From assembly GCA_030272585.1 (NCBI GenBank), contig BSYQ01000005.1, positions 2,046,001 through 2,110,000 of the forward strand: DNA of 64,000 bases, given 5' to 3'. Origin of the DNA: Bryopsis sp. KO-2023. Taxonomy: Eukaryota > Chlorophyta > Ulvophyceae > Bryopsidales > Bryopsidaceae. Both the position numbers and the translations under genes were made by a program. Numbering within the stretch: the stretch's first letter is position 1; the number at the start of each line of letters is the position of its first letter. The notes under the pieces are model-generated. The model made no database searches and was not told the origin of the DNA. It saw only the letters and a list, made by a program, of their open reading frames with translations. This document shows, piece by piece, positions 1-11,047 of the stretch.

Positions 1-2
1 TA

Positions 3-425
3 TGTTAGTCTTTTAGCGCTCACGAGGTTAGTTTGGGATAGAGCCGAGGGTGGCTGACGCATGTGGGTTCACGAGTAAGACAGATTAGACCCAGAGTTTG
101 GGACATGCGTCAGCGTACTACACTTAGGGGTACTTAAGAGGCCCACTCGTTCATTTGACATTCATAGATCTTTGTAAAGACTCGGGATTCGTGGGATTGG
201 TGTGTTCCCGCTTGTGTGTGTGTTTGTGTGTGTGTGTGTGTCTAAGTGTTTGCCTGACGCAATCACTTATCCAACCAAGTGCTCTAGTAGCGTTCACAAC
301 CGCGCTAGCTAAAGAGTTGTCTAAACCAACAAACCCCACAAGTATACTTGCGTTACCCAGCAAGTTATCACGAATCCAACCAACACAGCCGACCACTATT
401 GCGTCACCCACAAGCTTCACTATTA
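3..425. mobile_element. Solo LTR, copy 1 of a family also present at 9,576-10,002
   Basis: Begins TGTTAGT and ends CACTATTA. It aligns along its whole length with the copy at 9,576-10,002, including an internal (TG)n tract near 200-241. The five bases after it are GCATA and the only two visible bases before it are TA, which fits a 5-bp target duplication cut by the window edge. A full retroelement would need matching internal gag-pol between the two copies, and none is seen; the other copy has its own target duplication. I therefore read both as independent solo LTRs left by LTR-LTR recombination. The internal TATA-like signal of copy 2 is altered here (GGGTACTTAAG). Confidence 0.7.
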
Positions 426-430
426 GCATA

Positions 431-626
431 GACAGGGTCTGTGCAAAATCTGTGCAGTTCTGTGAAGATTCTGTGCAGTTCTGCTCACCTGTGCAGCACA
501 GGTCCGACCTGTGCACAGCACAGACAGTCGGTCCTGTCCTGTCCTGTGCAATTCCGCTGCACATGACAGACCTGCACAGGGTGCACAGAACCTGCACAGA
601 ACCCTGTCCTGTTCAGCCCATGACTG
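431..626 (-). mobile_element. Non-autonomous element, CTGTGCACAG family, short copy
   Basis: Composed almost entirely of variants of CTGTGCAC and CTGTCCTGTC. Its right end (TTCAGCCCATGACTG) is the reverse complement of the left end of the copy at 24,785 (CAATCATGGGCTGA), so this copy is in the opposite orientation. The flanks ATTAGCATAG and ATTAGTAG look like a decayed target duplication, so the exact left boundary is uncertain. It sits right beside solo LTR copy 1. Long open frames across it on both strands are a by-product of the repeat and are not genes. Confidence 0.6.
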
Positions 627-1569
627 ATTAGTAGTCCACCGATTTCTGATCGGGGGGTAAGGGCTTCGAACCGTATAATGGTCAATCTTCGCTTTTAGTG
701 AATCGAGCATTATACTCCCGAATTCACTCCCCTGATCGAACATCGACCACAACAACCTAATGCGGGCGGGGATGTCCTCGACCGTAGTCTCGAGGTCCCT
801 CATGACCCGCTCTTGAATCCGACTATTCCACGAACGTTGAAGCGTTCTCCTCAAAAGCTAGCAGCTGGGTTCGAACCCTCACGCCCCGACTCCGAGTTCC
901 ATTCCGTTTGCGACGACGTGTCCACCGACTAAGACACGTCCCCGCTACTCCGGCCACAAACTCGAGCAAAGTCCCCGTCGCCATCCCTCCACCAAAGGCA
1001 CCCCCGCCGACGCTGGACACCTCCTGGGTCTGTCCAGACGCCGTCGGGGTTTCGCTGAAGTCGTTGGAGCCGTTTTCCTGGACGCCGTCGCCGTCCACCT
1101 GAAGATCTGCCCCCTCAACTTCGTCCATCATATCAGACAAGTCACTGGGAGTCGTCGTCGTAGTATTTCCAACCTGTGTAGTTCCACTCATGTCTCCGCC
1201 AACCTCCTTTGACGCAAGATCTCTGATTCCACCCTGGGCTGCCCTCAGCGCGTTTTTAAGACGCCGCCTCTCACGTTCCCAGGTCATCTTCTCTTGCTGC
1301 CAGACCTTTTCGTTTTGTCGATACTGGAGGTTTGTTCTTGCTAGTTCACGGTTCGCCTCCAAAAGTTCCTTTGTTTCGACGACCGCTGACGTTGTCCCAG
1401 ATCCGAACGGCCATATTGCTTTCATTGGTTCGAAAGATAAAAGTGTGCATAGCACTAAAAGAGCGGTCGCCCAGTGGCGACTTGGCTCCGAAACCATGTA
1501 AGACCCTCGAGACACAAAGTTGCTACCAAACTTTTTACAAGAGTCAGTTTTTCCTCTCACATACACCAC
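485..1569 (-). pseudogene. Hypothetical membrane/coiled-coil protein fragment, frame-broken
   Basis: A minus-strand frame is open from 1,569 to 823 (248 codons). An internal Met at 1,497 would give an N-terminus with a hydrophobic stretch like a signal anchor (residues about 34-46 of the long form). This is followed by a charged, coiled-coil-like segment rich in Glu, Arg and Gln, a Thr/Ser/Asp/Gly-rich acidic region, and a second weak hydrophobic stretch before a basic run RRRKRNGTR. The frame stops at 823. A second frame, starting just above the stop near 854 and running down to about 650, is protein-like (charged and aliphatic residues spaced as in a helix), which suggests a frameshift or a missed intron. 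I recognise no family. It lies in a mobile-element zone, so a captured gene fragment is possible. Confidence 0.35.
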
Positions 1570-1794
1570 CTTATCCTTCCCGATTCTTCTTTCCCTGAGC
1601 CATGACTAAACAGTTGCATTTATGTCTTAATGTACCACACTCCCCAAACCGACTGTCTCTCCTCAGCCCATTGGAGTCTCCAGCCCAACAGCGTTTTATC
1701 CGCGCTTGTTATCATTGTCGATCGTTGTATCTTTGAAATAGGTGGTCGCCGGCGGCTGCCTCTCAAATGTAATTAATGATTGATTGATTGATTG

Positions 1795-1850
1795 ATTGAG
1801 AACGCATGGTATAGTCTTAGAGGTTGCAGGTTCGAATCTTGTTAGGTTTT
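1795..1850 (+). other. tRNA-like fragment (B box) next to the ACGGGT element
   Basis: Contains GAGAACGCATGG and a canonical Pol III B box GGTTCGAATC. A closely similar segment lies at about 25,205-25,270 (GTTAGAACGCATGG... GTACGAATCTCG), again followed by a stretch ending GGTTTTGGG and then an ACGGGT palindrome. The shared layout means the tRNA-like piece and the palindrome travel together. No complete tRNA cloverleaf is supported. Confidence 0.45.
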
Positions 1851-1853
1851 GGG

Positions 1854-2040
1854 TAGAGATGTGCGCCGTTGCAACGGGTTTCCGTGAAAACGAGTAACGG
1901 ACCCGTTAACGGCGACTTAAAACCCGTTTTTTTGCCAGGAACGGGTGTGGAAAATCAAAAACGGGAACGGGTTTTTCACGGCTCGTTCCCGTTCCGTTAC
2001 CCGTTTTCACAGAAACCCGTTCCAATGGCGCACATCTCTA
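1854..2040. mobile_element. Palindromic ACGGGT-motif element
   Basis: Terminal inverted repeats begin TAGAGATGTGCGCC and end GGCGCACATCTCTA. The inside is filled with ACGGGT and its complement. The TAGAGATGTG start resembles Ac/Ds-like hAT ends (established knowledge), but the flanks (GTTTTGGG and GTTTGACA) match at only four of eight positions, so no target duplication can be claimed here. A related palindrome is at about 25,290-25,474, and a left end alone is at 24,629. Confidence 0.6.
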
Positions 2041-3049
2041 GTTTGACACAAAATTGTTGCGGTACAATGGTCGTACGCCCAGAATGATCGTTGTCGTAGT
2101 AAGGCTTTCCATGTCAACCAAAGCATGCGGGTCTGACAGAAATTTAGGATGGTTCCCCACAGAAGCACCCCGAGGGTAATTGGCCGAAAAGAAGGCATAT
2201 TTAGCATCCTCACAAGATAAGAAGGCTCGGGCCCCTTTCAAAATTACTTCTTTGCAAAGGGTTCTGTTTAAGAGTTTGTTTGAGGCGGTTGCTTGTTGGA
2301 AGCCCCTACGATTGTGCGTGTTTGTGTCGACTCGACTCTGCGTGTCTCTCCCACTTGAAAACAATTCCCGAAACCGTGTGTCATTCCATTTTCCGATGTC
2401 GACGCCCCCTTTCTAGTATGATCACCAGGTTGAAACTACATGGTTGCGTGACGCCAGGGCCGCAGATTGGGTTTGCTTGGGCTTTAAGGGTCGGCAGCGG
2501 TGTTGTTTGTTGTTGATGTGTCGTGTAAAACCCTCGGTTTTTCCTCGTTGTTTCCGTTTTGATTTGTTTCGCGTGTGCGACTGTTATAGCGAGCACTTAT
2601 TCGGCCCGGGTCACAGCACCGATGTACTTGGACTTTTGTAAGAGTTCCTTGTGAAAGGTGTTGTTTCCTATTGCTTAGACGTAGTCCTCACAACTAGTCT
2701 CTATATTTCTGAAGTTCCTATCACTAGAATAAGTTCATAACTCGGAACACCCTGATGCTCTAAAATACATTGATCCTCTTAACACTCTCCACACCCCTAC
2801 GTTTGATGAGTTTTATCTGCGTTTAATATGTTGTTTACGAGATCAAATCCAACAATATATTTTCATTTTGCGACAATATATTTTTCAATGTTTTTGACTG
2901 TATCTTTCAAGGATCGGAAGCTTTTTTTGATGGAATCCCAGCCTTCTACTAGCATATTGTTGTTAGCTAGTTCATCTTTGACTTTTTCATGATTCGCTTG
3001 AGGTTTATCTATTTTTTTAATGACTATCACAATGGGAATCTTCACTAAC
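2041..3049. other. Intergenic, no supported feature
   Basis: Short open frames occur on both strands but none has splice signals, a recognisable motif or a repeat copy elsewhere in the window. From about 2,650 the base composition turns AT-rich and stays so up to about 6,450. Confidence 0.5.
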
Positions 3050-6000
3050 TACCATCTATCCTTTTTCTGATCGATTCTCCTCGCAATGAATCATGTTAGT
3101 TATTTTTTCGATGAAACAAACATCGCTCGATAAAATTTTTGTTGGACCAAAACGACCGTTGCTGGATGTGAGCGAATTAAGAAAGATTGTGTCGGAGGCG
3201 TCCGCATCCATTCTTCCTAGTGTTATTAATTTGATTGAGAAAGGCGAAGTTGATGGAAATGGACCGAGAACGAGGAAGAGCATTCCAAAAGAATATCAAG
3301 CTCAAGTCGCATGCTAAGTTTTGGACACTTCTTTAAGTGCATGTGTTGTGATCGCGAACGAAAAGAAAATTTCCCAATTTGCGAGCATGGTTTAGGCGTG
3401 TTCGATGGTGATGCCTCTCACTTGGTTTCATTTGCAGGGGTATTTGGGGTCACGAGTGGCTAGGGATCGTTGGTCTGCCCGGCAACAATTACCGCATATC
3501 TTGGTGTTGGAGCTTATCGATGTCAACAAGGCAGTGAAGAGTTTTTTTGCAATGAAGGTCGCTACTTGTTGTTAGGAGAAGGTAATTAGAGTGTAGTTTT
3601 TGTCTCGCGACGGCCACAAGTCCCTGCTGAACGTTATCAACAAATTGTGCACTTAGCCAGTCGAGGTCACCTTGTGTGTACCGGCTTGGTAGAACGCAGT
3701 TTGGTTTCCGGATCTCTTGGTCATTGTCGAAGTGATCATTCTTACCAGTCAAGCAAAATGGTTCGCCCTGATAGTTAGACAATGAAGCATGTGCGCTGGG
3801 TCAGCTTGCTAATTTTGTGCTCAAAAAGATTGGCGTGCTTTGCCCGACACAACGGAGATAATCTGGGACTACACTTTGTTTTTGGCAAGGACGAATAGGA
3901 TTCGCACAACCATATTTTTGTATAGGTAACATCGTGCATGACTTGTATAGATTGCAGTGTCAAACGAAAGATTATGCTACGGTCTTCGTTGTCAAGGACA
4001 ACTAAAGAAAGGGAGATACAAGATCGCGTACGACCAATCGGAAATGCAAAGTTGATAATTGATTTGAGATGTACGAATGACTGGCAAAAAACTCGATGAG
4101 TTTTGGAGTGTTGCAGAACAGGTGACAGATCAGTGGACTTTCACCTTCCCTTTCACTCCTTTTGCTTCAGATGTTAGCATATGGCTATAGATTTGTTGAC
4201 ATATTACTTGTTGTGGTCACCTTCACACTTTCTCTGCCCTTCTGACTATTTAATTCGCTCTGAATGCTGGGAAATAGTCTTGTATTTGCTTACAATCTAC
4301 TATTGGCGACCGGAATGAAGGACCAGCGCTTGGAGGGCGTTCAAAAGAAGGAAGAGCTATAACCACATTAAAAACGTTCCCCTACACACTTGCAAAAAGA
4401 AGTCTCAACAAAATTCACCCAAACCAGAACGGGTACTTGAAACTTAGAAAGAAGTTAATCGCCTCTTATGCAACGTTCACTTAATTCGAGGAGGTGACTT
4501 GAAAGGATTATAATTCGAAGATCTCCCCAAGGGTACAATTAACCAAAACTTTAATATTTGCATTGAAGGGAGCGGACGTTTTTTTCAAGTTATAAAGGAG
4601 ATGAAACAAAGTCACGACTGGGGCGCTAACAGACAAACATTGAATGAAGACACAAATGATACGGAGGTGGTTGGTGAGATTGTTAAATTCCTTGATTCGC
4701 TACACTCTTTAGGATGACATACCCCAAAGACTTATTTTTGCTCTTTCCCTAACTATATCAAGCTCGAGAGAGTGCATCGGATGCGGAACAATACTTAACT
4801 TTCTCCTATGTTCTAATGTTTTTTCCAAGGCTTTTTTGAACCTTTCTGAAAAAGGACGAGTGGAATAGGGTGATTCGATTGTGTGTCATATTAGGGAGCC
4901 ATAGTCACCGTACCTTCGTAGCGCAATCGATAGTTACGACATTCATCCATATATATATATATAAAGTTCAGGGGTAAAACCGTGGAACTGTGTGTGGGTT
5001 GGGGTTTAAGACTTTCGGCATAAAATTGAAGTGACTTGTGTGCAGTGCGGAAGAATGATCGAGTTCAACGGTGACAAGGGGACTAGTTCATTGAAAATAG
5101 ATAGAAAGAAAGAAAGGCTACAATTATAGTGTTACAGTGTTACAATACTATAACATGTGGTCTCAAATTAGAAGTAGGATATTCTTAGGTCATGAATCCT
5201 AAAAAAAATCCGCGAGTTTCTATTCCCTCATTGGTGGTGTTCTAGATTCTCGAAAACTATAGATTCTCTTCGAGGGCCACGCAGCTGCAAAACATGTGGT
5301 TGCTATGATATACCATGGGCAGTGTGTGTGGTGATTCGGATATTGTACATAAGTCGGATAGTAATGTAAAAGCTTTTCTTTACATGAGGGTTCTTATGCT
5401 ACAACGTTGCTTTTTATTCGGAGGACGAAATGCATAAGTCAATATGTGATAGTATTTGTTGGACCTCGGTTTCCAAAGATTTGAAGTGCTTGCTGATCAA
5501 CCACATGGAAGTGTTTGGAGTGCCTTTAAAAATATGGTGCTCGTTTGTTCACAATAATTGCATGCGATTAACATCAAATTGATTTGATTTTATTTTTTAT
5601 TTTTTATTTTCGCTCTAAGGTGTCTTTTCCAAGAGCGCACCATGCATTACCAATATTAGAGGCAGTTTGTGGGCGACAAGACTACCCCTACGCTGAAGTC
5701 GTTATTTGACTACTACTTGAAAAGTCTTTCGAAGATACTTAAATCGCATAAGGCGTGCGCCCCAAAGAAGCGTTTTACGTCACCCTCGTTAAGAAGTTAA
5801 AGCAAGTATTGGAAACTGTCCTTGATAAAAGGAAACATGGAAACCATAGTGCAATATTAGGGTCATGCATCTCAGGACATATCACTCGATGTTGACTCAC
5901 CATATTTTTTAATCCTTTAACGCTAGTTGTTATCAATGGTGCCCACCAAGAATTTTTGTAAAGCCTATACACAATGAGTGGGTCACATCTTCATTATCGT

Positions 6001-6330
6001 GTATATTGTTGATAGGCTTTTAAAATCAGATTGTGGTAGTCTACCACGGGTAGAGGTTTTCTTAGCACCTTGCAATCATACTGTATTATGGGTTGTTCTT
6101 TGCATGGATCCCAAGTTAGTAATAGCGATCAAAGAAGGCCTAATCTTATTTCGATTAGTGGAGTGATGAGGGCAGTCGAAGGTTCCAAGACCGTTCCTTT
6201 GATTGGGAAGGATGATCAGCTCCAAGTGACGAGTTTTCCATAAAGTTTCGTTGAAGTGTTCCCCCTCAAGCTATTTTCGAAGGGAAAAAAGTGCAAGCCT
6301 TGTTGCCTAGGTTTCAAACGATAATTCGAC
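3050..6330 (+). pseudogene. AT-rich tract of decayed coding sequence, family unknown
   Basis: Protein-like plus-strand segments are separated by stops and frameshifts. A 74-codon open frame at 3,093-3,317 includes DGNGPRTRKSIPKEYQ. Downstream comes a Cys-rich piece CMCCDRERKENFPIC near 3,345-3,400, and later stretches such as KLKQVLETVLDKRKHG near 5,795-5,840. The spacing suggests a long ancestral protein-coding unit, possibly a transposase or another mobile-element gene, that has lost function. I do not recognise the family. Base composition is clearly more AT-rich than in the flanking elements, which fits old, methylated and mutated DNA (inference). Confidence 0.35.
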
Positions 6331-6984
6331 TATCATAGTCGTGGTTGAGTTCCCCTAACCATTCGTCTATATGTAAATATAAAAATTATTATGAAGATAA
6401 AGCTTTCCATGGAAGCAAATACGTGTTTGGATCATCGATTGTTGTCAACAATTTATTGACACGTGTACAAGGAACCACAATTCCAAGAGCGGATACAATT
6501 ACATTCCCTTACGTCGGAATGTTTGATGCCGTGCCGTCGTTTCTGTGGAAACGAGGGTGGAACTGGCGTTTCCATTGGGCCAGACCTGGGCAGCAACCCG
6601 GTTGTAACGCACCGTACCGTAACGCACAGGGTCGGTACGGTAACGTGTTCGGTCGGTGCACGTACCGACCGGACGTTACAACAACGCTTTTGCGTTACAA
6701 CAACGACCAAATCGTTACAACAACGACCTGGGTCGTTGTTGTAACCACACGTTATTGTAACGGAAAAGCGTTGTTGTAACGTGTTACGTTGTAAGTAACG
6801 TCGTTTCCGACTCGTATAACGTATGCACCGAGGAAAGACGTTACAACAACGATCGGTTACGTTACGTGTAACAATCACACGTTACAACAACGACCCAAGT
6901 CGGTACAACAACGTAATGGCGTTACAGTAACGTCATGTGGATGACGTACAAAGTAACCCCCGCAGGATCCCGAAAACCCAAGGG

Positions 6985-7062
6985 AACCCAATGGGATTCG
7001 AACACCATACCGCACAATGTCGAGTCTTACACGCTAAGCACTAAGCCAAGCGGACCACGATG
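6985..7062 (-). other. tRNA-like sequence, left member of the divergent pair
   Basis: On the minus strand it reads GTGGTCCGCTTGGCTTAGTG, with A-box-like TGGCTTAGTG, and ends with the B box TTCGAATCCCATTGGG. It is the inverted partner of 7,145-7,230. The predicted cloverleaf is poor, so it is best called tRNA-derived rather than a functional tRNA gene. Transcription from it would run left, outward from the element centre. Confidence 0.5.
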
Positions 7063-7144
7063 ATTTCCTGGTTGTTTCAATAATATACCGTAATTTCACA
7101 GAATTACAAAAAGATTAAGGTATATGATTACAACAACCACGAAA

Positions 7145-7230
7145 TCATCGTGGTCCGCTTGGCTTAGTGTTAAGCGCGTAAGACTTGATACCGTGCGGTA
7201 TGGTGTTCGAATCCCACTGGGTTCCCTTGG
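7145..7230 (+). other. tRNA-like sequence, right member of the divergent pair
   Basis: Reads GGTCCGCTTGGCTTAGTG (A-box-like) followed about 40 bp later by GTTCGAATCCCACTGGG (B box). Together with its inverted copy at 6,985-7,062 it forms two head-to-head Pol III promoter-like units. Real tRNA function is doubtful because the anticodon arm does not fold cleanly by eye; a tRNA search tool would decide. Confidence 0.5.
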
Positions 7231-7270
7231 GTTCTCGGGACCCTGCGGGGGTTACTTTGTACGTCATCCA

Positions 7271-8056
7271 CAGGCATCTTTATTTGAGGACACGTGAGGA
7301 CATTGTCCTCATTTAAGGTCTTCAACCTGTCCTCATTTCACAAAGTTAAATCCAGTCAGCCGCAGACAAACACAGCCGTTTTACGGGAAACCGACCCTGC
7401 CCACGCACATCGTTGCTATCTCTGAGCACCAAATGGAAAGAAAAGGTGTTTCGCCTGATTTTGCGACTGGCCCTTTCATTTCGATGGTCCCAACAGCTTT
7501 TTCTGTCCATATCGCGCGTTGTAACGAGTGAGTCCGACTCGTTCGCGTTTCTACGTCCTTGACGTTCGGGGTTGAACGTCAGGGAACAACGATCGCCAAA
7601 ACGACCTTGATGTTAGGTGCTGGTGGAGTTGGTTGTTTGTTGTTTGTTTTGAGGCTGGGATTTAAGTGGATACTTTGTCGACTGACGATTGTCAAGGAAA
7701 AACGTCACCACCTTGGGAGTGCAACGGAGTATAGTTGCAGTTTGCCTTGAGCTTTTCTCGTCTTGTTATATGCAAGGGCGCTTTTGGGCTGCTAGGGTAT
7801 TATCGCGATGAGTTTTTACGTGATAGCAAGCGTTGTAGCCAGCACGAGGGGCATTTTGAGAGGGCCCTCTCCTTTCGCTGTGAAAGTGTGCGGGGTTAGT
7901 CGCCTTGCGTCTGGATACACATCTACTTGGTTTTTTTGTCATTTTTGTGTTGTTTTTACTCATTGTCCTCACCCGGTCCTCAAATAAGCCGCAGAATGTG
8001 TCCTCAAATACCAGAATGAGGACAATGAGGACAGTGTCCTCGTTTAAAGATGCCTG
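7271..8056 (+). mobile_element. Non-autonomous hAT-like element, GAGGACA family, copy 1
   Basis: Starts CAGGCATCTTTATTTGAGG and ends with the inverted copy ...AAAGATGCCTG. It is flanked by a perfect 8-bp duplication GTCATCCA (7,263-7,270 and 8,057-8,064). Both ends carry repeated GAGGACA/TGTCCTC words. It is 786 bp with no transposase frame. Copy 2 at 8,166-8,990 is its inverted relative. Confidence 0.85.
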
Positions 8057-8165
8057 GTCATCCACATGACGTTACTGCAACGCCATTACGTTGTTGTACC
8101 GAACGTCGTACTGTCTGTGTCGGTACAACAACGTCAGTGACACGTTGCAACAACGACCCGATGTT

Positions 8166-8990
8166 CAGGCCACTTTAAATGAGGACAGTGTCCTCATTGT
8201 CCTCATTCTGGTATTTGAGGACAGATTCTGCGGCTTATTTGAGGACTGGGTGAGGACAGTGAGTAAAAACAGGACAAAAAAGAAAAAGAAAAAACTAGAT
8301 GTGTCTCTGGACGCAAGGCGACTAACCCCGCACACTTTCACAGCATTGCGAAAGGAGAGGGCCCTCTCAAAATGCCCCTCGTGCTGGCTGTAACGCTTGC
8401 TATCACGTGAAAAATCATCGCGATAATACCCTAGAAACCCAAAAGCGCCCTTGCATATAACAAGACGAGAAAAGCTCGAGGCAAACTGCACAAGCAATTC
8501 GAGAAAAGCTCGACACGTCGCCTTGGGACACGCAACTATACTCCGTTGCACTCCCAAGGTGGTGACGTTTTTCCTTGACAATCGTCAGTCGACAGAGTAT
8601 GCACTTAAATCCCAGCCTCAAAACAGACAACAAACAGCCAACTCCACCAGCACCTAACATCAAGGTCGTTTTGGCGATCGTTGTTCCCTGACGTTCAACC
8701 CCGAACGTAGAAACGCAAATGAGTCGGACTCACTTGTTACAACGCGCGATATGGACAGAAAAAGCTGTTGGGACCATCGAAATGAAGGGGGCAGTCGCGA
8801 AATCAGGCGAGACACCTTTCCTTTCCTTTTTGGTGCTCAGAGATAGCAACGATTGAGTGGGCATGGTCAGTTTCCCGCAAAACGGCTGTGTTTGTCTGCG
8901 GCTGACTGGATTTTCCTTTGTGAAATGAGGACAGGTTGAAGGCCTTAAATGAGGACAATGTCCTCACGTGTCCTCAAATAAAGTGGCCTG
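8166..8990 (-). mobile_element. Non-autonomous hAT-like element, GAGGACA family, copy 2
   Basis: Starts CAGGCCACTTTAAATGAGG and ends ...AAATAAAGTGGCCTG. It is flanked by a perfect 8-bp duplication CCGATGTT (8,158-8,165 and 8,991-8,998). Most of its 825 bp aligns with copy 1 in reverse orientation, so 7,271-8,990 forms one very large inverted repeat with a loop of about 110 bp. The two separate, perfect duplications show two independent insertions rather than one inverted duplication. Confidence 0.85.
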
Positions 8991-9176
8991 CCGATGTTGG
9001 GTGCCGGTCGTTGGCGATAACGTATCGTACCGACCCAGTACCGATGTTGTACGGTACCGTAAAAAAAATTCGTACCGTACCGTACCGTAACGACCCATTA
9101 CGTTACGGTACGGTGCGTAACGTGTCGTACCGTACCGTAGGGGGTCGTTACGGTACTGCCCAAGTCTGTATTGGGC

Positions 9177-9575
9177 TTCCACGGAAGCGCTCCATTTCCA
9201 AATTCGATTCCGTGGAAACGCCCCAGTCAAAAACAGCTTTCTTTTTTTATTTTAAATACGACACCTTTCTTTGATTTCAACTTGTGCACGCAACCTCATT
9301 TCTGGTCAGAAATTTTTTCTGTGGGCATCGCCAACAAACTCCTCGGACACAGGTACAAGGTTGCCCTTAATGCAAACGCATTTGCTCGTGCCAAACAGCC
9401 CCATCAAACGTGCGCAAGCAAGGAATGTCGGGATCATAAGGGGGCGCTCACTGATAGCGCCGCTCAGAGAACGAGTGATTTTGGGACAGAGCGACGACCG
9501 ACAGAGCAAGGGATGATAAGGGACTTGCGGCTCGCTGGGAATCGTGAAACAGATAAGCGCTTCATGGACCTATGG
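9177..9575. other. Remnant of a GGAAACG-type repeat and unassigned sequence
   Basis: CTTCCACGGAAGC and CCGTGGAAACGCC here pair with CTGTGGAAACG near 6,545-6,575. The 6,582-9,168 element therefore landed inside an older GGAAACG-word repeat. The rest, up to the solo LTR, shows nothing I can name. Confidence 0.4.
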
Positions 9576-9781
9576 TGTTAGTGTTTTTGCGCTCACGAGG
9601 TAGTCTGGGTAGGGGACGAGGGTAGCTGACGCATGTGGGATTCACATGTAAGACAGATTAGACCCAGAGGTTGGGGCATGCGTCAGTGTACTACACTTAG
9701 GGGTATAAAAGAGACCCACTCGTTCTTTTGACATTCTTAGTTCGTTGTAACCGGGATTCGTGGGAGTGGTGTGTTCCCGCT

Positions 9782-9820
<39 letters not shown>

Positions 9821-10002
9821 CTAAGTGTTTGCCTGCCGCAATCACTTCCACCCAAGTGTTCTAGTAACTTTCACAACCGCGTTAACTAAAGAGTTGTCTA
9901 AGCCAACAAACCCCACAAGTATACTTGCGTCAGCCCGCAAGTTATCACGAATTCAACTAACACATCCAACCACTATTGCGTCACCCACAAGCTTCACTAT
10001 CA
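9576..10002. mobile_element. Solo LTR, copy 2
   Basis: TGTTAGTG...CACTATCA, 427 bp, flanked by a perfect 5-bp duplication TATGG (9,571-9,575 and 10,003-10,007). It contains a TATA box in GGGGTATAAAAGAGACCC near 9,700 and a long (TG)n tract at about 9,782-9,821. Apart from that tract it aligns end to end with 3-425. The direct duplication on both sides shows this LTR stands alone. Confidence 0.85.
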
Positions 10003-10715
10003 TATGGGAACGTCACATATCTCTCCTTGAAAAGGTATAAAAAAATCGTTCTGTTTGAATGCTATCGCTGACCTGGAACCTCGTGCTTTGCAATTTTAGA
10101 ACCTCCATTCTAATTCAAGTTGTGAAATATTAAATTAGGAATTTGAGGAAAATTTTTTGTTGATAACAGAACGCGGAGGCATGGGAAGCGGCCGCTATAC
10201 AGCATTTGAAATGGTGTGGGGGAGAGTGTGGCAAATCGGCATCGTTTCAAGGAGAATTCCATTTCTTATCTCCTCCAAACGAGATCCTATTGTACTTTAG
10301 AGGGTTTTTTTTCAACAGGTGTTTGGACTGGACGCATGGTGGGAAAAAAAAACAGAAAAAAAAACAAAGTTAGACAACAAGGGGGGTGCTGAGATTTTCA
10401 CTTTTGTGAAAAGACGAGCGATCTCTAGGTTGGGCAAAACCATCGTAGACACATTTTTTGCCCCACATGGGAAGAAGATGCCGATCATCTTTCCGAAAAA
10501 ACAACAGATTCGTTCAATATTAAAGGAATTGTTGTTCCATAAGCAACTCTGCTTATTAATGCTGAAAAGCTCTTTGTTCTTTCGCACTCAAAGTTTATTT
10601 CCTTTCTGAAAATCTGTGAAATTTATTTTTTTACTGGAAATATGTTAAATCTTTTTGTTTACACTACATTTTTCTTAGTAATTCCAGTTTAAGTGAATAT
10701 TTCTTTGGTTTGTAG

Positions 10716-11047
10716 AGGATGGAAAAGCATATCGAGATACTCACGGATTCTCTCAGACCATTTCACACGTTTTTGACGATGTGCTTTCAATCGCACAATT
10801 GGCTCTTGCGACGGTAAAACTTCGTTCCACATTCGAAGAAGGAGTTGGGAAGAAGAGAAATGTGGGAGAAGAGCTCCAGCCATTAATTGTGAAAGAAATC
10901 AAGACATTGAGAGCTGAATTTGACAAAGATGGTTACCCGCCGTTCTTGTTGACGAGGCTCGATGAGAACTATGGCGAAGAAGAAAGCCAGTGGACAAACT
11001 CAAGTGTCCAATCCTTGGTAGGTGAGCTCTCTGTTGAGAAGGTTTAA
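10716..11047 (+). CDS. Candidate terminal exon of an unknown protein
   Basis: After the acceptor TTTGTAG at 10,715, a frame entered in phase 1 stays open for about 110 codons and ends at TAA 11,045-11,047. The translation is charged and protein-like (for example KRNVGEELQPLIVKEIKT and DKDGYPPFLLTRLDENY). Upstream, 10,312-10,609 holds another open, basic segment (96 codons) after a TTCAACAG acceptor, and 10,186-10,300 a further protein-like stretch, but I could not join them by phase. I recognise no domain. It may be a host gene fragment or a decayed element gene. Confidence 0.35.

Larger units (their letters stand above)
6582..9168. mobile_element. hAT-like foldback element with CGTTACAACAACG arms, interrupted by two later insertions
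   Basis: The ends are CAGACCTGGGCAG on the left and, in reverse complement, CAGACTTGGGCAG on the right. The flanking 8-mers are CATTGGGC and TATTGGGC (7 of 8 identical). Arms are packed with CGTTACAACAACG and GTACCGTAACG words. The centre is a large inverted repeat (about 6,900-7,270 against 7,115-8,100) holding two outward-facing tRNA-like sequences. Two GAGGACA elements (7,271-8,056 and 8,166-8,990) sit inside the right arm. Without them and their duplications the element is about 0.95 kb, close to the 1.03-1.09 kb of the GATCGG elements. No transposase is encoded. Confidence 0.75.

Noticed and set aside
1846-2048. 8-bp target duplication for the ACGGGT element at 1,854-2,040
   Set aside because: GTTTTGGG and GTTTGACA agree at only four positions.
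7145-7230. Functional tRNA gene
   Set aside because: A and B boxes are present, but the anticodon arm and acceptor stem do not fold well by eye, and the sequence exists as an inverted pair inside a mobile element.
3-10002. One full-length LTR retrotransposon bounded by the two similar LTRs
   Set aside because: The right copy has its own perfect 5-bp duplication TATGG on both sides, and no gag-pol lies between the copies.
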